From: Salvator merianae
Lineage: Eukaryota > Chordata > Lepidosauria > Squamata > Teiidae
DNA length: 64,000 bases
Direction: 5' to 3'
Assembly (NCBI GenBank): GCA_003586115.2
Contig: QVOM02000057.1
Span: forward strand, 905,225-969,224
Part shown: positions 1 through 31,000 of the stretch, piece after piece
Numbering within the stretch: the first letter of the stretch is position 1
Layout: the number at the start of each line of letters is the position of its first letter
The notes under the pieces: generated by a model
What the model was told of the DNA's origin: nothing
Database searches by the model: none
The model's input: only the letters and a program-made list of their open reading frames with translations
Translations under genes and position numbers: made by a program

Positions 1-1660
<1,660 letters not shown>

Positions 1661-1961
1661 CGTGTGCAGAAAGGCATAACTCAGACCTCATGCAAAGCAA
1701 CAGCGAAATGCTTAGATTATTATTTATTTGTATGAGAAATTTATAATTTTAGTAAATTTGAATATTTCCTGCCCTTTGCGATCTTTGGTGTACGTATGCG
1801 CAGTACAATGAATCTTACTACTTTCTAGGTCCCAAAATCATTTTTGGACATTTCTTTACATATTGTTGCTAGTATGTCTGACTGTCTCTTCTTCCACGAT
1901 TTCAAACAGTACCGGGAAATGCTTATTTCCATGGCAGCAGCGTTCAGAGTTCTAGTGTGTT

Positions 1962-1987
1962 CGGGGTGGGGTGGGGTGGGGTGGGGG
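1962..1987. repeat. (GGGGT)n G-run repeat, possible G-quadruplex
   Basis: Four to five tandem GGGGT units followed by GGGGG lie between the PCNX3 promoter and the 2.1-kb motif cluster. Four or more G-runs in about 26 bases fit the simple G-quadruplex pattern. Confidence 0.75.
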
Positions 1988-2089
1988 AAAGCAGATTAAA
2001 AACAGTTAAAAATAGCTAACTCGAAAGGAACCTAGGTCGCTAATAGAGTGCCACTCTGCAATTATATCTCTCCGTTCACAAAGTAAGTC

Positions 2090-2470
2090 ACGGCTGGCTG
2101 CGCCTGCGCAGTCCTTGCACGCTCTGTTCCCGTTAAAGGAAGCAAGGCAGATTGGGCGCGCGCATCTCCGGGAGCGAATCGAAACTGCTAACTATGCATG
2201 CGTGCCCCAAGTGATTATACGCCCACGGTGGCTATTCAACGGAGGGAGAAACTGCCTACCCGTACGCATGCGCACTCCACTCCTCCGTATTGTTTATGTT
2301 ATTCCTAAAGCGGACATTTAGAGCTCTCCTATTGGTCCATAGACGGCGATGGGCGGTCCTCCCTCACGTATTACGACAGCACTAGCTCCGCCCACCTCGC
2401 CATACTTTACGAGGGGGAAAGACAGCTATGGCCGGCACGAACTGCAACTCCCATCATCCCTTGCTGTTGA
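2090..2470. promoter_or_regulatory. Unassigned promoter-like cluster (NRF1, CCAAT, ZNF143 motifs)
   Basis: Within 380 bases I see several NRF1-type motifs: GCGCCTGCGCAGTC at about 2099, and TACGCATGCGCAC at about 2263. There is an inverted CCAAT box (ATTGG) near 2331. A ZNF143/SBS-like ACTGCAACTCCCATCATCCC sits at 2441-2460. This combination is typical of bidirectional or housekeeping promoters. No recognised gene starts here: PCNX3 starts about 0.5-0.9 kb to the left and MAP3K11 about 3 kb to the right. It could be an alternative PCNX3 promoter, an enhancer, or the start of a noncoding transcript. Confidence 0.5.
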
Positions 2471-2639
2471 ACAGGCGCCAATTGCAGTTTAGCAAAGACC
2501 GCTGGTTCGCTTGCGCTTAAAGCGAAAGGGAAAGAAGATGGACTCGCATCTGTCGTCCTTTGGATTCCTTACCGCACTGTTTTTAAAACCGGCTAAATTA
2601 TTGAAAGGATCTATTGTTAAAATACAGTTGTTGATACTG

Positions 2640-2760
2640 TTATGTTATTGCTTTGATGGCTTGCTCTGTATTTTCCGCCTATGAGCTGGTTTTTCTTTTG
2701 TTCACCGTCCTGAGATCTATGTAACAGGCGGTACAGAAATGTTAGTAAACATAAGCATAC
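2640..2760 (+). repeat. Degenerate LINE/SINE 3'-tail fragment
   Basis: The text TTCACCGTCCTGAGATC followed by GGCGGTACAGAAATGTTAG resembles the common sauropsid retroelement tail (ACCGCCCTGAG...GGGCGGTATAAA). It is old and diverged. Confidence 0.5.
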
Positions 2761-4899
2761 TGTTTAAAATCTGGAAACCCAAGCGGCAATAATGTTGCAA
2801 CAGATCTGAAATCTCCTGGGCCATTAACAGGGAAGGGACAGGCAGAAGTGCATGATCCGGCACTTTCTTTGGGCCATGGTGCCTGGCATCTTTTCCCCTA
2901 AAGTTGCAATATTCTTGGATGGTACAGGATGATGGCTGCCCTGGCTAATATCCTGCCTTTCTCCCAAAGAGCTCGAGGAGGCGTGCATTATTCTCCTGTG
3001 CTTCATTTTGTCTTCATCACAACCCTGAGAGGCAGAGGTCAGTCAGAGAGCTATCCTAGCTGTGTGGAGAGTCGAACCTGGAGGATTTTCAGTCCTAGCC
3101 AGAGACGCCAGCTATTGTAGTGTCCTGGATCATGAGAAACTCTGGTGTGTTTCCTCTGCAAACATAGCTCTGGAGTTAGAGGGGCCCAGGGTCATTTGTC
3201 AGACCCCTGGACCCTGTACAGCCTCTGTGGTGCAACAGGTTGTGTATAACTCCACTGTGCATTTGGAGAGCTCTGGGCGGAGGAGAAGGCTGCCAAGCGA
3301 AGCATGAAAAGCATGCATAGGCTGTGCCTTCTTGAGGCATTGGAAGGGAGGCGAGCCACTACCAAAGAGGCCCCTCTGTTTCTTTGCTGTGTGGGTGAGC
3401 AACCATGCCTACACGAGGAGGCCGAGATTGGCAGACTCCTCACAAGCCAAGTAGCCCACAGCGAGGGGAGCAATGGGGTCGAGCCCCAGGTGTCCTCCTC
3501 ACACCCCCAGGGGCACAAGCACCTAGTGTCAATAGGACTGACGAACATAAACAAACTATGGCCACCACAGCATTTTGCAATGTTCAGCCTACTTCATATA
3601 CTGTATATTAGTCATCTTGGTACGAATGACAACAGCAGGCTCAAATACGTTCACATACGTGAGTCATTCCTGTTATCTTTATATTTTTATTATCCTTTTA
3701 TGGCAGGAAGTGGAGGGGAAAGGCTAATGTGAGTAATGAGTAGGGAGGTTGTTGATTTAAACCAGACCGAGAGCAGACGCACCACAGTGTAGATCAGGTT
3801 GGCCTTGCCTTCTTGGTGGTCCATCTAGGCACTGCCAACTCTTGGCAACTGTATATATTGAATTCCTCCAGACTGAGTGGTCTTAGAGGCCAGAAGACTC
3901 TCACAGCATCTTACAGCATATAATCTCAGACAAGTCCCTCCCCTCAGGCTCACGATCTAAAGAGACAAGGCACAAAAGGAAAAGGGTCTGGGAGGGAAGA
4001 GGAACACTGCAGCAGCAACAGAGTCCTTGCAACAGCCAAAGATTTTTAGTTTCCTTTTCTCCTCCATTCCCTACAGGCAAGGTGGTTCCTTCATAGCCTG
4101 TGTGGGGACTTTTGGGAGGGAAGGGGCCAATGCTGGGGGTAGAGCTGGACCACGGAGGCTAAGTGCAGAACTGGTCCTTCCCTCGAAGCTTTCAAACTGT
4201 TCACAACATAGATCTCTACCCTCCAGCAGATGAGGGGAGAGACATAAGGAGGGAGAAGGAAAAATAAAGTAAGAATAAAAACCAATCCCTGTCTACCGGG
4301 AGGCATTAAAAAAAGATCAAGGACTTCACCCGCTGCTTGTGTCTGGCCAATGACGGACCAAGACTGTGTCAAGACGGGCGGCGGTTGAGGTCGCACGGTG
4401 CTGCTTATGCGTGCAAACTCCTGACCCCCGGCGTTGCGCACGATGGGATTTGCACAAACGGGCAGAAGGGTGGAGCGAGATGTCTACCACCCCTGACCCC
4501 CAGGGGGCTGAATGGTGCTTTCAGCACGCCCAGAGGCGCTGTTTCCTCACAGGTGAACCCCACAGAAATGCTGTGGGGCATTTCGGCTTACTCTGGAACA
4601 TAACCCGGGCCGGTGGAGGCATCCTTTTAAGGACCCGTTTCCTGAGAAGGACTAGGCAGCGTGTGACAGCGACCGAGGAGGAGTTTTGATTGAGTCAGCC
4701 ATTCACCGCTTGATAAATGTTGAGGGGCCACTACCCTGGAGGCCCTTGTGTCCGCCAGACCCTGGTTCGCAGGCTTCATCTGAACGCCAGGCAGAAGCCC
4801 AGCGGAGACCTGTGCCTGCCAGGATGCCTCCCCTTCCTAACCACTGGGCGCCTCCTCTCTCTGCCAAGGAAAAGAAGCAGGAGGAATCCCTGCGCCACC

Positions 4900-4900
<1 letters not shown>
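2761..4900. other. Intergenic, PCNX3 to MAP3K11, no gene seen
   Basis: Apart from an old repeat piece at about 2990-3110, I recognise nothing coding here. That piece has an antisense B-box-like GTCGAACCTGGAG and the generic 'ACAACCCTGAGAGG' repeat signature. Short ORFs in this stretch lack family resemblance. Confidence 0.6.
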
Positions 4901-23563
<18,663 letters not shown>

Positions 23564-24730
23564 GCAGGGTCAGAAGAGGGAGTCCCGCCTTCCGAGGCCC
23601 CGTTTTTGTTCAGGAACTTTGGACCTCACGTTCCGCCGTGATTGGACAGGACGCCACAAGTGTGGTTGGACAACTGCTATATCAGGGGCAGGGGACGTTT
23701 CCGGTTTAGGGAACTCCAGGGAAGGTCCAGCACAGGTCTTCTTTCTTTCCACACCCTTTCACTTGGTGAGGTCCTTCGCCCCAGTAATGCCGGGGACAGT
23801 TTGCTTGTTTCGCAGCCAAACCTTTTAAGGGTAACAAACCACTTTTGTACCACTGAACCCTCCCTGGCAGTGAAGCCGGGAGGGGCTTCTGTATCGGACA
23901 GAGTGGGAGAGGAGGAGGTAGCAAGACAAGGTGTCCAAGAAACAGAAACCAGCCCAAACCTGAGTCACCTTTCTCTCCGTTCCTCCCATCACACTTTGTG
24001 CCTGCTGGGGGGGAATTTCCTGGTCCTAGCAAATCCCACGGGTAGTTGACATCACCGCTTACCTAACCTCCGTTTTCTTCCTGGCCCACTGCTGTCAACT
24101 GCACTCGTAATTCTGGTGGCTCCCGAATGCTGCGGGTGGCCGTAGCATCCTTGCAAAGAAACCTCACTGTCCCCCACTTGGAAGCGTTTCTTGTCCTCCA
24201 AGCAGAACGCTGCTGTAGCTAAAGATGAACCTACTGCGTGCCCCTCCAGAGGGAAAGACGGCAAGGGTTTCTTTGCACGAGCGAAGCCCAGGATACTCAG
24301 GGGCACCAAAGAGGGTGCCACAGTGCCAAAGGGAGATAAGCAAGGGCAGGGCTTTCGCTTAAAACCATAAAGTTCTGGGACTAAAGGCCCGCAAGGGTCA
24401 TTTAGTCCAGCCCTCTGCAGCATTCTCCTGGTTCGGTGCCTTTCGACGCCAGTGTGCCTGGGGTCACGGTTCAGCGAGAGCGGTCCCCTCTCCTGGCTGG
24501 ATCCTGCAGCTACAAGAATTCCATCTAGCCAGGAGCCACGAGCACTTTAAAGGTGCGATTCTACTGTGTCTGCCTCCCCTACTTGAAATGAACCCGTGCG
24601 CCACGCTCCTCCGTGTCCCCCACCCCACCCCACGAGCGCAAGGGAGCCAACTCTGAGGAGGTTTGCCTCACTAGAGGCTGGCCAGACCTGTGAAACGAGA
24701 GCCAATAAAGCTCTGGTTGACGCCTCCACT
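23564..24730 (+). other. MAP3K11: MAP3K11 3'UTR
   Basis: From the TGA to a canonical AATAAA at 24704-24709, followed by a GT/T-rich stretch. I see no internal stronger poly(A) signal, so the 3'UTR is about 1.15 kb. Confidence 0.7.
24704..24709 (+). terminator. MAP3K11: MAP3K11 poly(A) signal AATAAA
   Basis: This is the first canonical AATAAA downstream of the stop codon. A TTGGTTTGTACAGG GU-rich element follows at about 24742. Confidence 0.65.
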
Positions 24731-24864
24731 TCTATGTCTTCCTTGGTTTGTACAGGGGGGAGGGATTTCCCATTCCAAGCTTACAGGAGGGATGAATATC
24801 TTTCCAGCTAACCCTTCCGACTGAGCCCTGGTAGGGCACCAAAATGAACATGGTAGAAAACCCA

Positions 24865-25158
24865 GGCTCAGGTGGCACAGAAGGCTAAGGCACTGATCTT
24901 TCAATAGGAGGATCGGAGTTCAAGGCCCCTGTCTGCCGTGTAGAGGGGATGAGCACCCTCTACTGGCCTCTAACTCCAGCCAACCTAGCTGTTCGAAAGC
25001 AAGTAATTACAAGTAGATGAATAGGGAGCATCACATTGTGTGATGCGGAAGATAGACAGATGTAAGCCTTCGGGCGAAAAATAACCTTGTAAGCCGCTTT
25101 GAGTCAGCTTCGGCCGAGAAAAGCGGGGTATAAAAACCAAGTTCTTCTTCTTCTTCTC
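24865..25158 (+). mobile_element. tRNA-derived SINE, full-length copy B
   Basis: Same family as 22541-22834, with (TTC)n tail. Its CTCF-like segment (24951-24969, minus) has lost the CpG: GAGCACCC replaces GAGCGCCC on the plus strand. It sits about 150 bases past the MAP3K11 poly(A) site. Confidence 0.88.
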
Positions 25159-25559
25159 TGCCTGGCATCTTCAGTCAGAGCAGGGAAGTGCCTGCCCGAA
25201 AATCTCAGGAGAAACTAGATGGAGAAATAGTCTGACTGAGGCTACCCAAGTCCCAGCATTCTTGTCTCTTCAATCATTATGTTTAGGAATCATTTATGTT
25301 TCCTGGTCTGGTGTGAAATCAACACGTGAGTTGGCTACACGAACAGCACTTCCTGCTACCTATTCAGAGGCACCTGTATGACTGTAAAAGCCCTCCAGCA
25401 AAGGGAGTGCTGAGATAAGGAACACCTTTCCCCTCCTTCCTTTCCAAAAACCATGCCTCCTCCACAGTGCTCTTTCTGCATTAAACCCTATCCTGGAACA
25501 CATTCTGGAACAAGGGCCTTCTGTCCGCACACGAGAGCAGGCTAAGGCAGGCCTTGTGT

Positions 25560-25760
25560 CCCTGTCAGGCTTTGTGGGGAGTGGGCGCATCCAAAATGGC
25601 ACCCTAGCCCAGTATAGCTGTAGATCTTGGCACTGAGGTCTGCCACTAGCCCAAGGCCAGGACGCTGGGCCGCAGAGGCACGGGGGGAAACTTTTCAGCA
25701 CCACTCCATGCCCCCCCACCGGAAGTGGGTCCACCCACAAAACAGCTCAGCAGGAAACTT
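25560..25760 (-). repeat. Dispersed repeat shared with 45.54-45.70 kb
   Basis: TCCAAAATGGCACCCTAGCC, GTAGATCTTGGCACTGAGGT and following text recur, diverged, at 45548-45640 (CCAAAATGGTGCCCTAG, GTAGATCTTGACATTGAGGT). The family is unidentified, perhaps a DNA transposon fragment. Confidence 0.6.
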
Positions 25761-26512
25761 GGGCGGCCAGGAGCTTTGGAGCTCTGTCCTAGCATAGGAC
25801 ACACTTCTTGTTATGGGACGGAGGGCACCCCACCCTGTCCCGGAACAGAGAAGGTAAGTGCGGAAAGGCTGTCTGTGCTGTAAACGTCGCCTGAGCTGGA
25901 AACCTTAATTGCACCTGAACCGGTTAATCCTGTTTGCCCTTGCAGGATAAAGGGTTAAGATATCAGAGGATGAAAATTATTTTTGTTGCCCCGAGTTAAA
26001 GGAGCGTGCATGATGGCCTTTGGGTTGTCTAACACAACACGTGTTCCTGCACACCAGCGCTGGAGCGCAGCCACGGAAACCTGACCGGGCAGTTTACAGC
26101 CATTTCGTCAGAGGCTGACAAGTCTGAAGGCCGGGGTGGGGGGGTGGGGGAGCCTTATTGCCGGTCTGTAATGTTATGCTAAGAGGTTGTCCCTGTCCTG
26201 TCCTGTCCCGCCCGTTGTTGAGGCTGTGATGTGGCACTCCCCTTGTGTGACGCGGTTGTGTTGGCTGGGCTGGTTTCCTCCTCCTCCTCAGAAATTAGAC
26301 CTGTGGTTTTCCAGAGTTTAAGCATCAACTCATGATTACAAAAAATAAAAGGTGTGGGGGTGTTGGAGGACAGGGGATACGGTTGATGGGGCACTATTAG
26401 AAAAAAGTTTTAAAACAAAAGTAGTCACTTGAGCCTGAGGATGGCTAGTCTGCAAACAGCAAGAGGGACAAAGAGAAAGTCGGAAGAGCATATTGTCAAA
26501 ACTGTTAAGGCA

Positions 26513-26790
26513 GATAAGAACATAAGAGGAGCCATGCTGGATCAGGCCACGGCCCATCCAGTCCAACATCCTGTTTCACGCAGTGGCCCACCAGTTGCTT
26601 CTGGGCATCTCAAGCAGAAGACAAAGGCAAAACCTTGACCTGCTTCAATGCCCTGCAAATGGCCTTTCGAGGCATCCTGCCTTGACTTTCCACCCTGGAG
26701 GCGGTACCTAGACATCCATCTTAGTAGCCATTGATACACCTGTCCTCCATGACTCTGTCCAATCCATTCTTAAAGCTATGCTATTAAAGA
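26513..26790 (-). repeat. CR1/L2-type LINE 3'-end fragment
   Basis: Plus strand AGAACATAAGAGGAGCCATG then GGATCAGGCCACGGCCCATC is the reversed 3'UTR seen at 11.6-12.2 kb. It extends into the ORF-end region. Confidence 0.75.
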
Positions 26791-27163
26791 TAATAGTAAT
26801 TCAAAAAATCATCAGACAGCTAGAGAAGCAGTTGATCCAGAGGACACTGAAGGAGCCGGAGGTATAATAAAGAGTGGTGAATGAGGTTCTGAATGAATCA
26901 GTTTCAGAGAATCTGGGGCCCCTCCTATTCTCAGAATTGGAGCCTGACAAACAGCAATACAAGAAGTGAGAGATCTTACTGATAAATTAAAAACCACCCG
27001 ATTGCCAGCGTGAAGGGTATTCATCCAAGACTTATTAAAGACACGGTCCTCTTAGGAATAAGGAACTGGTTCATGGACATAAAGCGGACGCTATGAGTAA
27101 ATTGGCTTTGTTTACAAGGGAGAGCTATAACAAACGAAGACCCCCTCCCAGGGTTTTATATAG

Positions 27164-27470
27164 AGATGTGCCAAACCGGTTCAGTTGCTGCACGGTTCGC
27201 AGCAAACCAGCTAGTTTGCGAATGTTCACCTCAAACTGAACATTGGGTTCTACTGAACCCCACCAGCCCCTCACTTGCGCACAGAAACTATGCCATCAAA
27301 CAGTTTGCATTCGTAGTGTTTTTGCCCTCGAAAAGGGTTTTTTTTTTTCTCAATGGAAAAAAAAATGGTACTTCTTGCTTTTGAACCAGTTTGAAACCAA
27401 ACACGAAAGAAAAAGATCCCTCACTTTGCTGATGTGTTCTTTCAGCGCGAAAGGGGACTGAAGCCGGATT
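27164..27470. mobile_element. hAT-like MITE fragment beside KCNK7 promoter
   Basis: It begins TAGAGATGTGCCAAACCGG, the usual terminus of squamate hAT MITEs. The matching right terminus is not found; the sequence runs into the KCNK7 CpG region. Confidence 0.55.
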
Positions 27471-27726
27471 AAAACTTAGGTGCGAATGGGCCCTTCGGCT
27501 CTGCGGGGTCCGCCCCCACGGCCCGCGCACCGACGCCGCCAAGCTCGACGGAGAGGGTTAAACTCGCCCGCGGAGCTGCGGTTCTCACCTGCCCTGGACT
27601 CGCGCCAGCTCTCCTGCGGCCGTGGGCCCGCCCAAGGAGGCGGGCGAGGGGACGCCCCGTTGGCTGCCCGGCAGGCAATATCCGTCTATCCAGTTCGCTG
27701 CTCCGGTGCCCAGTCCCGTCGGGAGG
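27471..27726 (+). promoter_or_regulatory. KCNK7: KCNK7 CpG-rich promoter/5'UTR
   Basis: GC content jumps at about 27480, and the CpG-dense stretch continues through exon 1 (27727-28057). There is no TATA box. The transcription start is inferred. Confidence 0.55.
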
Positions 27727-28057
27727 ATGGTGATGTCCCTGTCGCGCGTGCCTCGCTCCTGGCGCTACGGGATGCTGGTGGGCGCCTACGGGCTCTTCCT
27801 GCTGCTGGGGGCCGCCGTCTTCTCCGCCTTGGAGGGCCCCCCCGAGGAAGCCCTGCTGGGCGCCCTGCACGAGGCGCGCGCCCGCCTGCTGTCCCGGCAT
27901 CGCGCCTGCCTGTCCGAGGAGCGGCTGGACGCCCTCGTGGGGCGCCTCGTCCGCGCCCGCGGCTACGGCGTCTCTGGCCTGGGCAACGTCTCCGGCGACG
28001 AGAACTGGGAGGTCACCTCCGCGCTCTTCTTCACGGCCAGCGTCCTCAGCACCACAG
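27727..28057 (+). CDS. KCNK7: KCNK7 coding exon 1: M1, cap, first pore helix
   Basis: 110 codons plus one base, ending in the codon for Gly111 of the first filter. Donor GTAGCC. Confidence 0.93.
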
Positions 28058-31000
28058 GTAGCCGCCGGGCTCGGGATGGGGGGAACGGGCAGCATATGGC
28101 CCGTCTGTGCTGCTTCGGGGCAGACGCGTGGCCGCTTCTCGTGTCCACCCTCGACTCTGGCCGCCAACAGCGGCTTGCCGGCGTCCGTGGAGATTACAGA
28201 AAAGTTTATTCCTTTGGCTCGCCTCCGTCCCCCGCTATTTTTAGCATGCCCCGATATCAGGGTCTTCTCTGGTGGTAGCGCCGCAGGTAAATACCATTAA
28301 CTCAAGCGCAGCGTCTCTGGTACCCTTGCGTGGCGGTGGAGCGAAAAACCGGAACTGCTGCGAGTGGGCTAATATGCGTGGGGTGGGTGGGCTTTAAGGA
28401 TGACGCTCCAGTCCCCCTACAGTGATTTATGTAGCATTTGTAATCACCTGCAGGGCTGCCACAGAATGGGAGCCCCTAGGAAGGTGCGAGTTTTGTTTTT
28501 CATCTGGTCCTTCTGCAGCAGCCTTGGTGTAAAACTCCCCCGCCTTTCGAGGAGGAGGATTCAGCTCAGCCTGCCTTGCTTTACACAGGAGCCCAGCCAG
28601 ATGTGAAGGTCTCTCGCCCTGCAGCACATTTCGCAGCCCCTGTGGGATTGTGGTTCTTGGCAAAACCGTGGCTGCATCCACACAGAATAAAAGAAGCGCC
28701 TTAAAAGCAGCGTAGAGGTAGGGGTGTCTGCACGCTCGTGCCTTAATCTGCATTGAGGGCCAGAAAATGCACTTCTAAAGGCGTTTAATGCGGAACAGAG
28801 ATGGGATGGGAACCCTAGCATCCGAATGCAACCCCCTCTAAGCTGCTTTTGAACTGCTATTTTAAACACGTGCAGGATGCTAACCAATCCAGTGGGGCAA
28901 ATTTCTTATATCTTTACGTTCGGGGCCATGGGTCCAATCCTGTGGGGCACTTCTTAAGGCGCTAGGACCTTCCCACCTTGATCCTTGGCTTCACAATGCC
29001 TTCCTTAAAATATGTTGTATGGCAAGTGCAACCTTACTAGCCCCAGAATTCTCCTCGTACCTCTGCTGATGGGGTGTATCCATGCATATCAAGGAACATT
29101 GCCTTATTTTTAACCAGGTGGGGAACAGGTCGCCACGGTCCAATGGCACTTGGGTGCTTACATTGTCTCCAGTTCGGGATTTTCCGTGTCAGGATGGCAA
29201 GAGACGACAATAAAACACTGTATTCCTAGAATACGGCTCAGGTCTTCCCAAGAGTTCCGCTTTTGTCTTTTTCAAAGATGCAGGTGCCTCACTATTTGGC
29301 TGGCCTGTCAAAGTCACCATCATCCGCAGTTCATGATTAAACTTTGGAAGAGTTTTTCTGCCTTCTTTTTTGAACAGGATTCTTGCAGCCAGCAAAAAAA
29401 CCACCCCAAATAATTTAGCCAGGCCTGAGAACAGGAGGTTGATAATGCTCTCCGAGGCAAAGTTAGGGGAAGCCTTCGTCCTTTTAGCTGCAGGTGGCAG
29501 GAACGGAGCTCCAGAACTTTCTCATGTGGTTGTGGCTTTCTGCAGTTACCTTATGTATTGGGGATGGTTTCAGGTGCACCAGGGTGCCTGTTCGCCACAG
29601 GTTGACAATAACACCGATCCTGTTACTGGATGCTTTAAAGACATATTGCCTCTCTCTGGACCAGAGGGAAAAATGCCTGGTCAAAACCAGAGCAAAGAGT
29701 AGCCCCACCCTCTTCAGATTGCATTAAGGGAGTTGCCCTTTAACAAGTGGAAACGCAATCGTAATGATATGCAAAGCAGCTTGAACCACCTTGGTTCGGT
29801 GTCGTCTTTGCCTGCGTTCACAGGGGGCCTGGGGGGCCGGTTCAGTGCTTATCTGATGCTTGACTTCTGTGGTGCTGCGCTCTCCCCTGCAGGCTCCGGG
29901 GGGGGCAGGCGAGGGGTGGGTGGGTGAGTATCCACCCTCCCTCCCTGTCGGATGAAGGGCGGTTGGGCGGTTGGCACACCCTCGCTGGGCATAGGGCATC
30001 TCTCATGCGAACGGAAGGGTTGCAGTTGATGCCTTTTCTAGGGATGGGTGTTTCGAGCAGAGGACCGAGCAGTTTTGCACACCCCTGAGGATTTCCCCTG
30101 CGGCCTCTGATCCGTGCAGGTTTTTGCCCGCGTTTCATCGTGGTGTGGGCAGAGTGAACCGCTGAGGGGGATAAAAATTGCGTGGGGTAAACCATCTGGA
30201 GTTATCCCAGGTGACCGCACCTGAAAACCTAGCAACCTGGCGGCACTTAGGACGTCCAGCTCGGTGTTCAGGTTATAAAAACAGCTTGAGAGCCCCGTAC
30301 TCGTTCTGGTTCCCTGTGGATGGAGACTGGGACAGCAAAGCAACAGGGCCTGTGGGTTTCTTTGTTCCCTCCACGGCTGAGGTGATCGGCCCTTCCTTGG
30401 TTGACGGGGAAGACCGGGTGGAGACGGAAGCGTAAGAGCACAGACTGACATCGGACGCTCTCCCTCTTATCGGCAGGCTACGGACACACGGTGCCCCTTT
30501 CGGATGGCGGCAAACTGTTCTGCATCTTCTTCTCGCTCCTGGGTATCCCGCTGACCTTACTATTCTTGGCCTGCCTGCTGCAGCACCTCCTGCCCCTGCT
30601 GAGCTACCGCCCCGTCCAGTACGTCCACAGACGCTGGGGCTTCCCGCTGCCCCACGTGGCCCTGGCCCACGCCCTGGCCCTGGGCCTGGCCACGGTGGGG
30701 CTTTTCATCCTGATCCCTGCCATCTGTTTCTGGGCCCTGGAAGGCGGCTGGAACTTCCTGGAGTCGGTGTACTTCTGCTTCATCTCCCTCAGCACCATTG
30801 GCCTGGGTGATTACGTGCCCCGGGGCAGTTCCCAGCCGCCGCTGCACGAGCTTTATGAACTCAGTATTACCTGTAAGTCCACAGGGGGCGCTGTGGGGCA
30901 GAAGGGCGGTTGGGCGGTTGGCACACCCTTGCTGGGCATAGGGCATCTCTCAATGCGAACGGAAGGGTTGCAGTTGATGCCTTTTCTAGGGATGGGGCAG

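Larger units (their letters stand above)
25159..27150. other. Intergenic, MAP3K11 to KCNK7
   Basis: It holds a dispersed-repeat copy (about 25560-25760) and a LINE 3' end on minus (26513-26790). No exon is recognised in the rest. Confidence 0.65.

Noticed and set aside
2538..2690. Short ORF starting ATGGACTCGCATCTG just after the NRF1/ZNF143 cluster
   Set aside because: About 49 codons, no recognisable family, and it runs into a retroelement tail. Promoter proximity alone is not enough.
27469..28167. Minus-strand open frame of 232 codons opposite KCNK7 exon 1
   Set aside because: Antisense shadow of a GC-rich channel exon.
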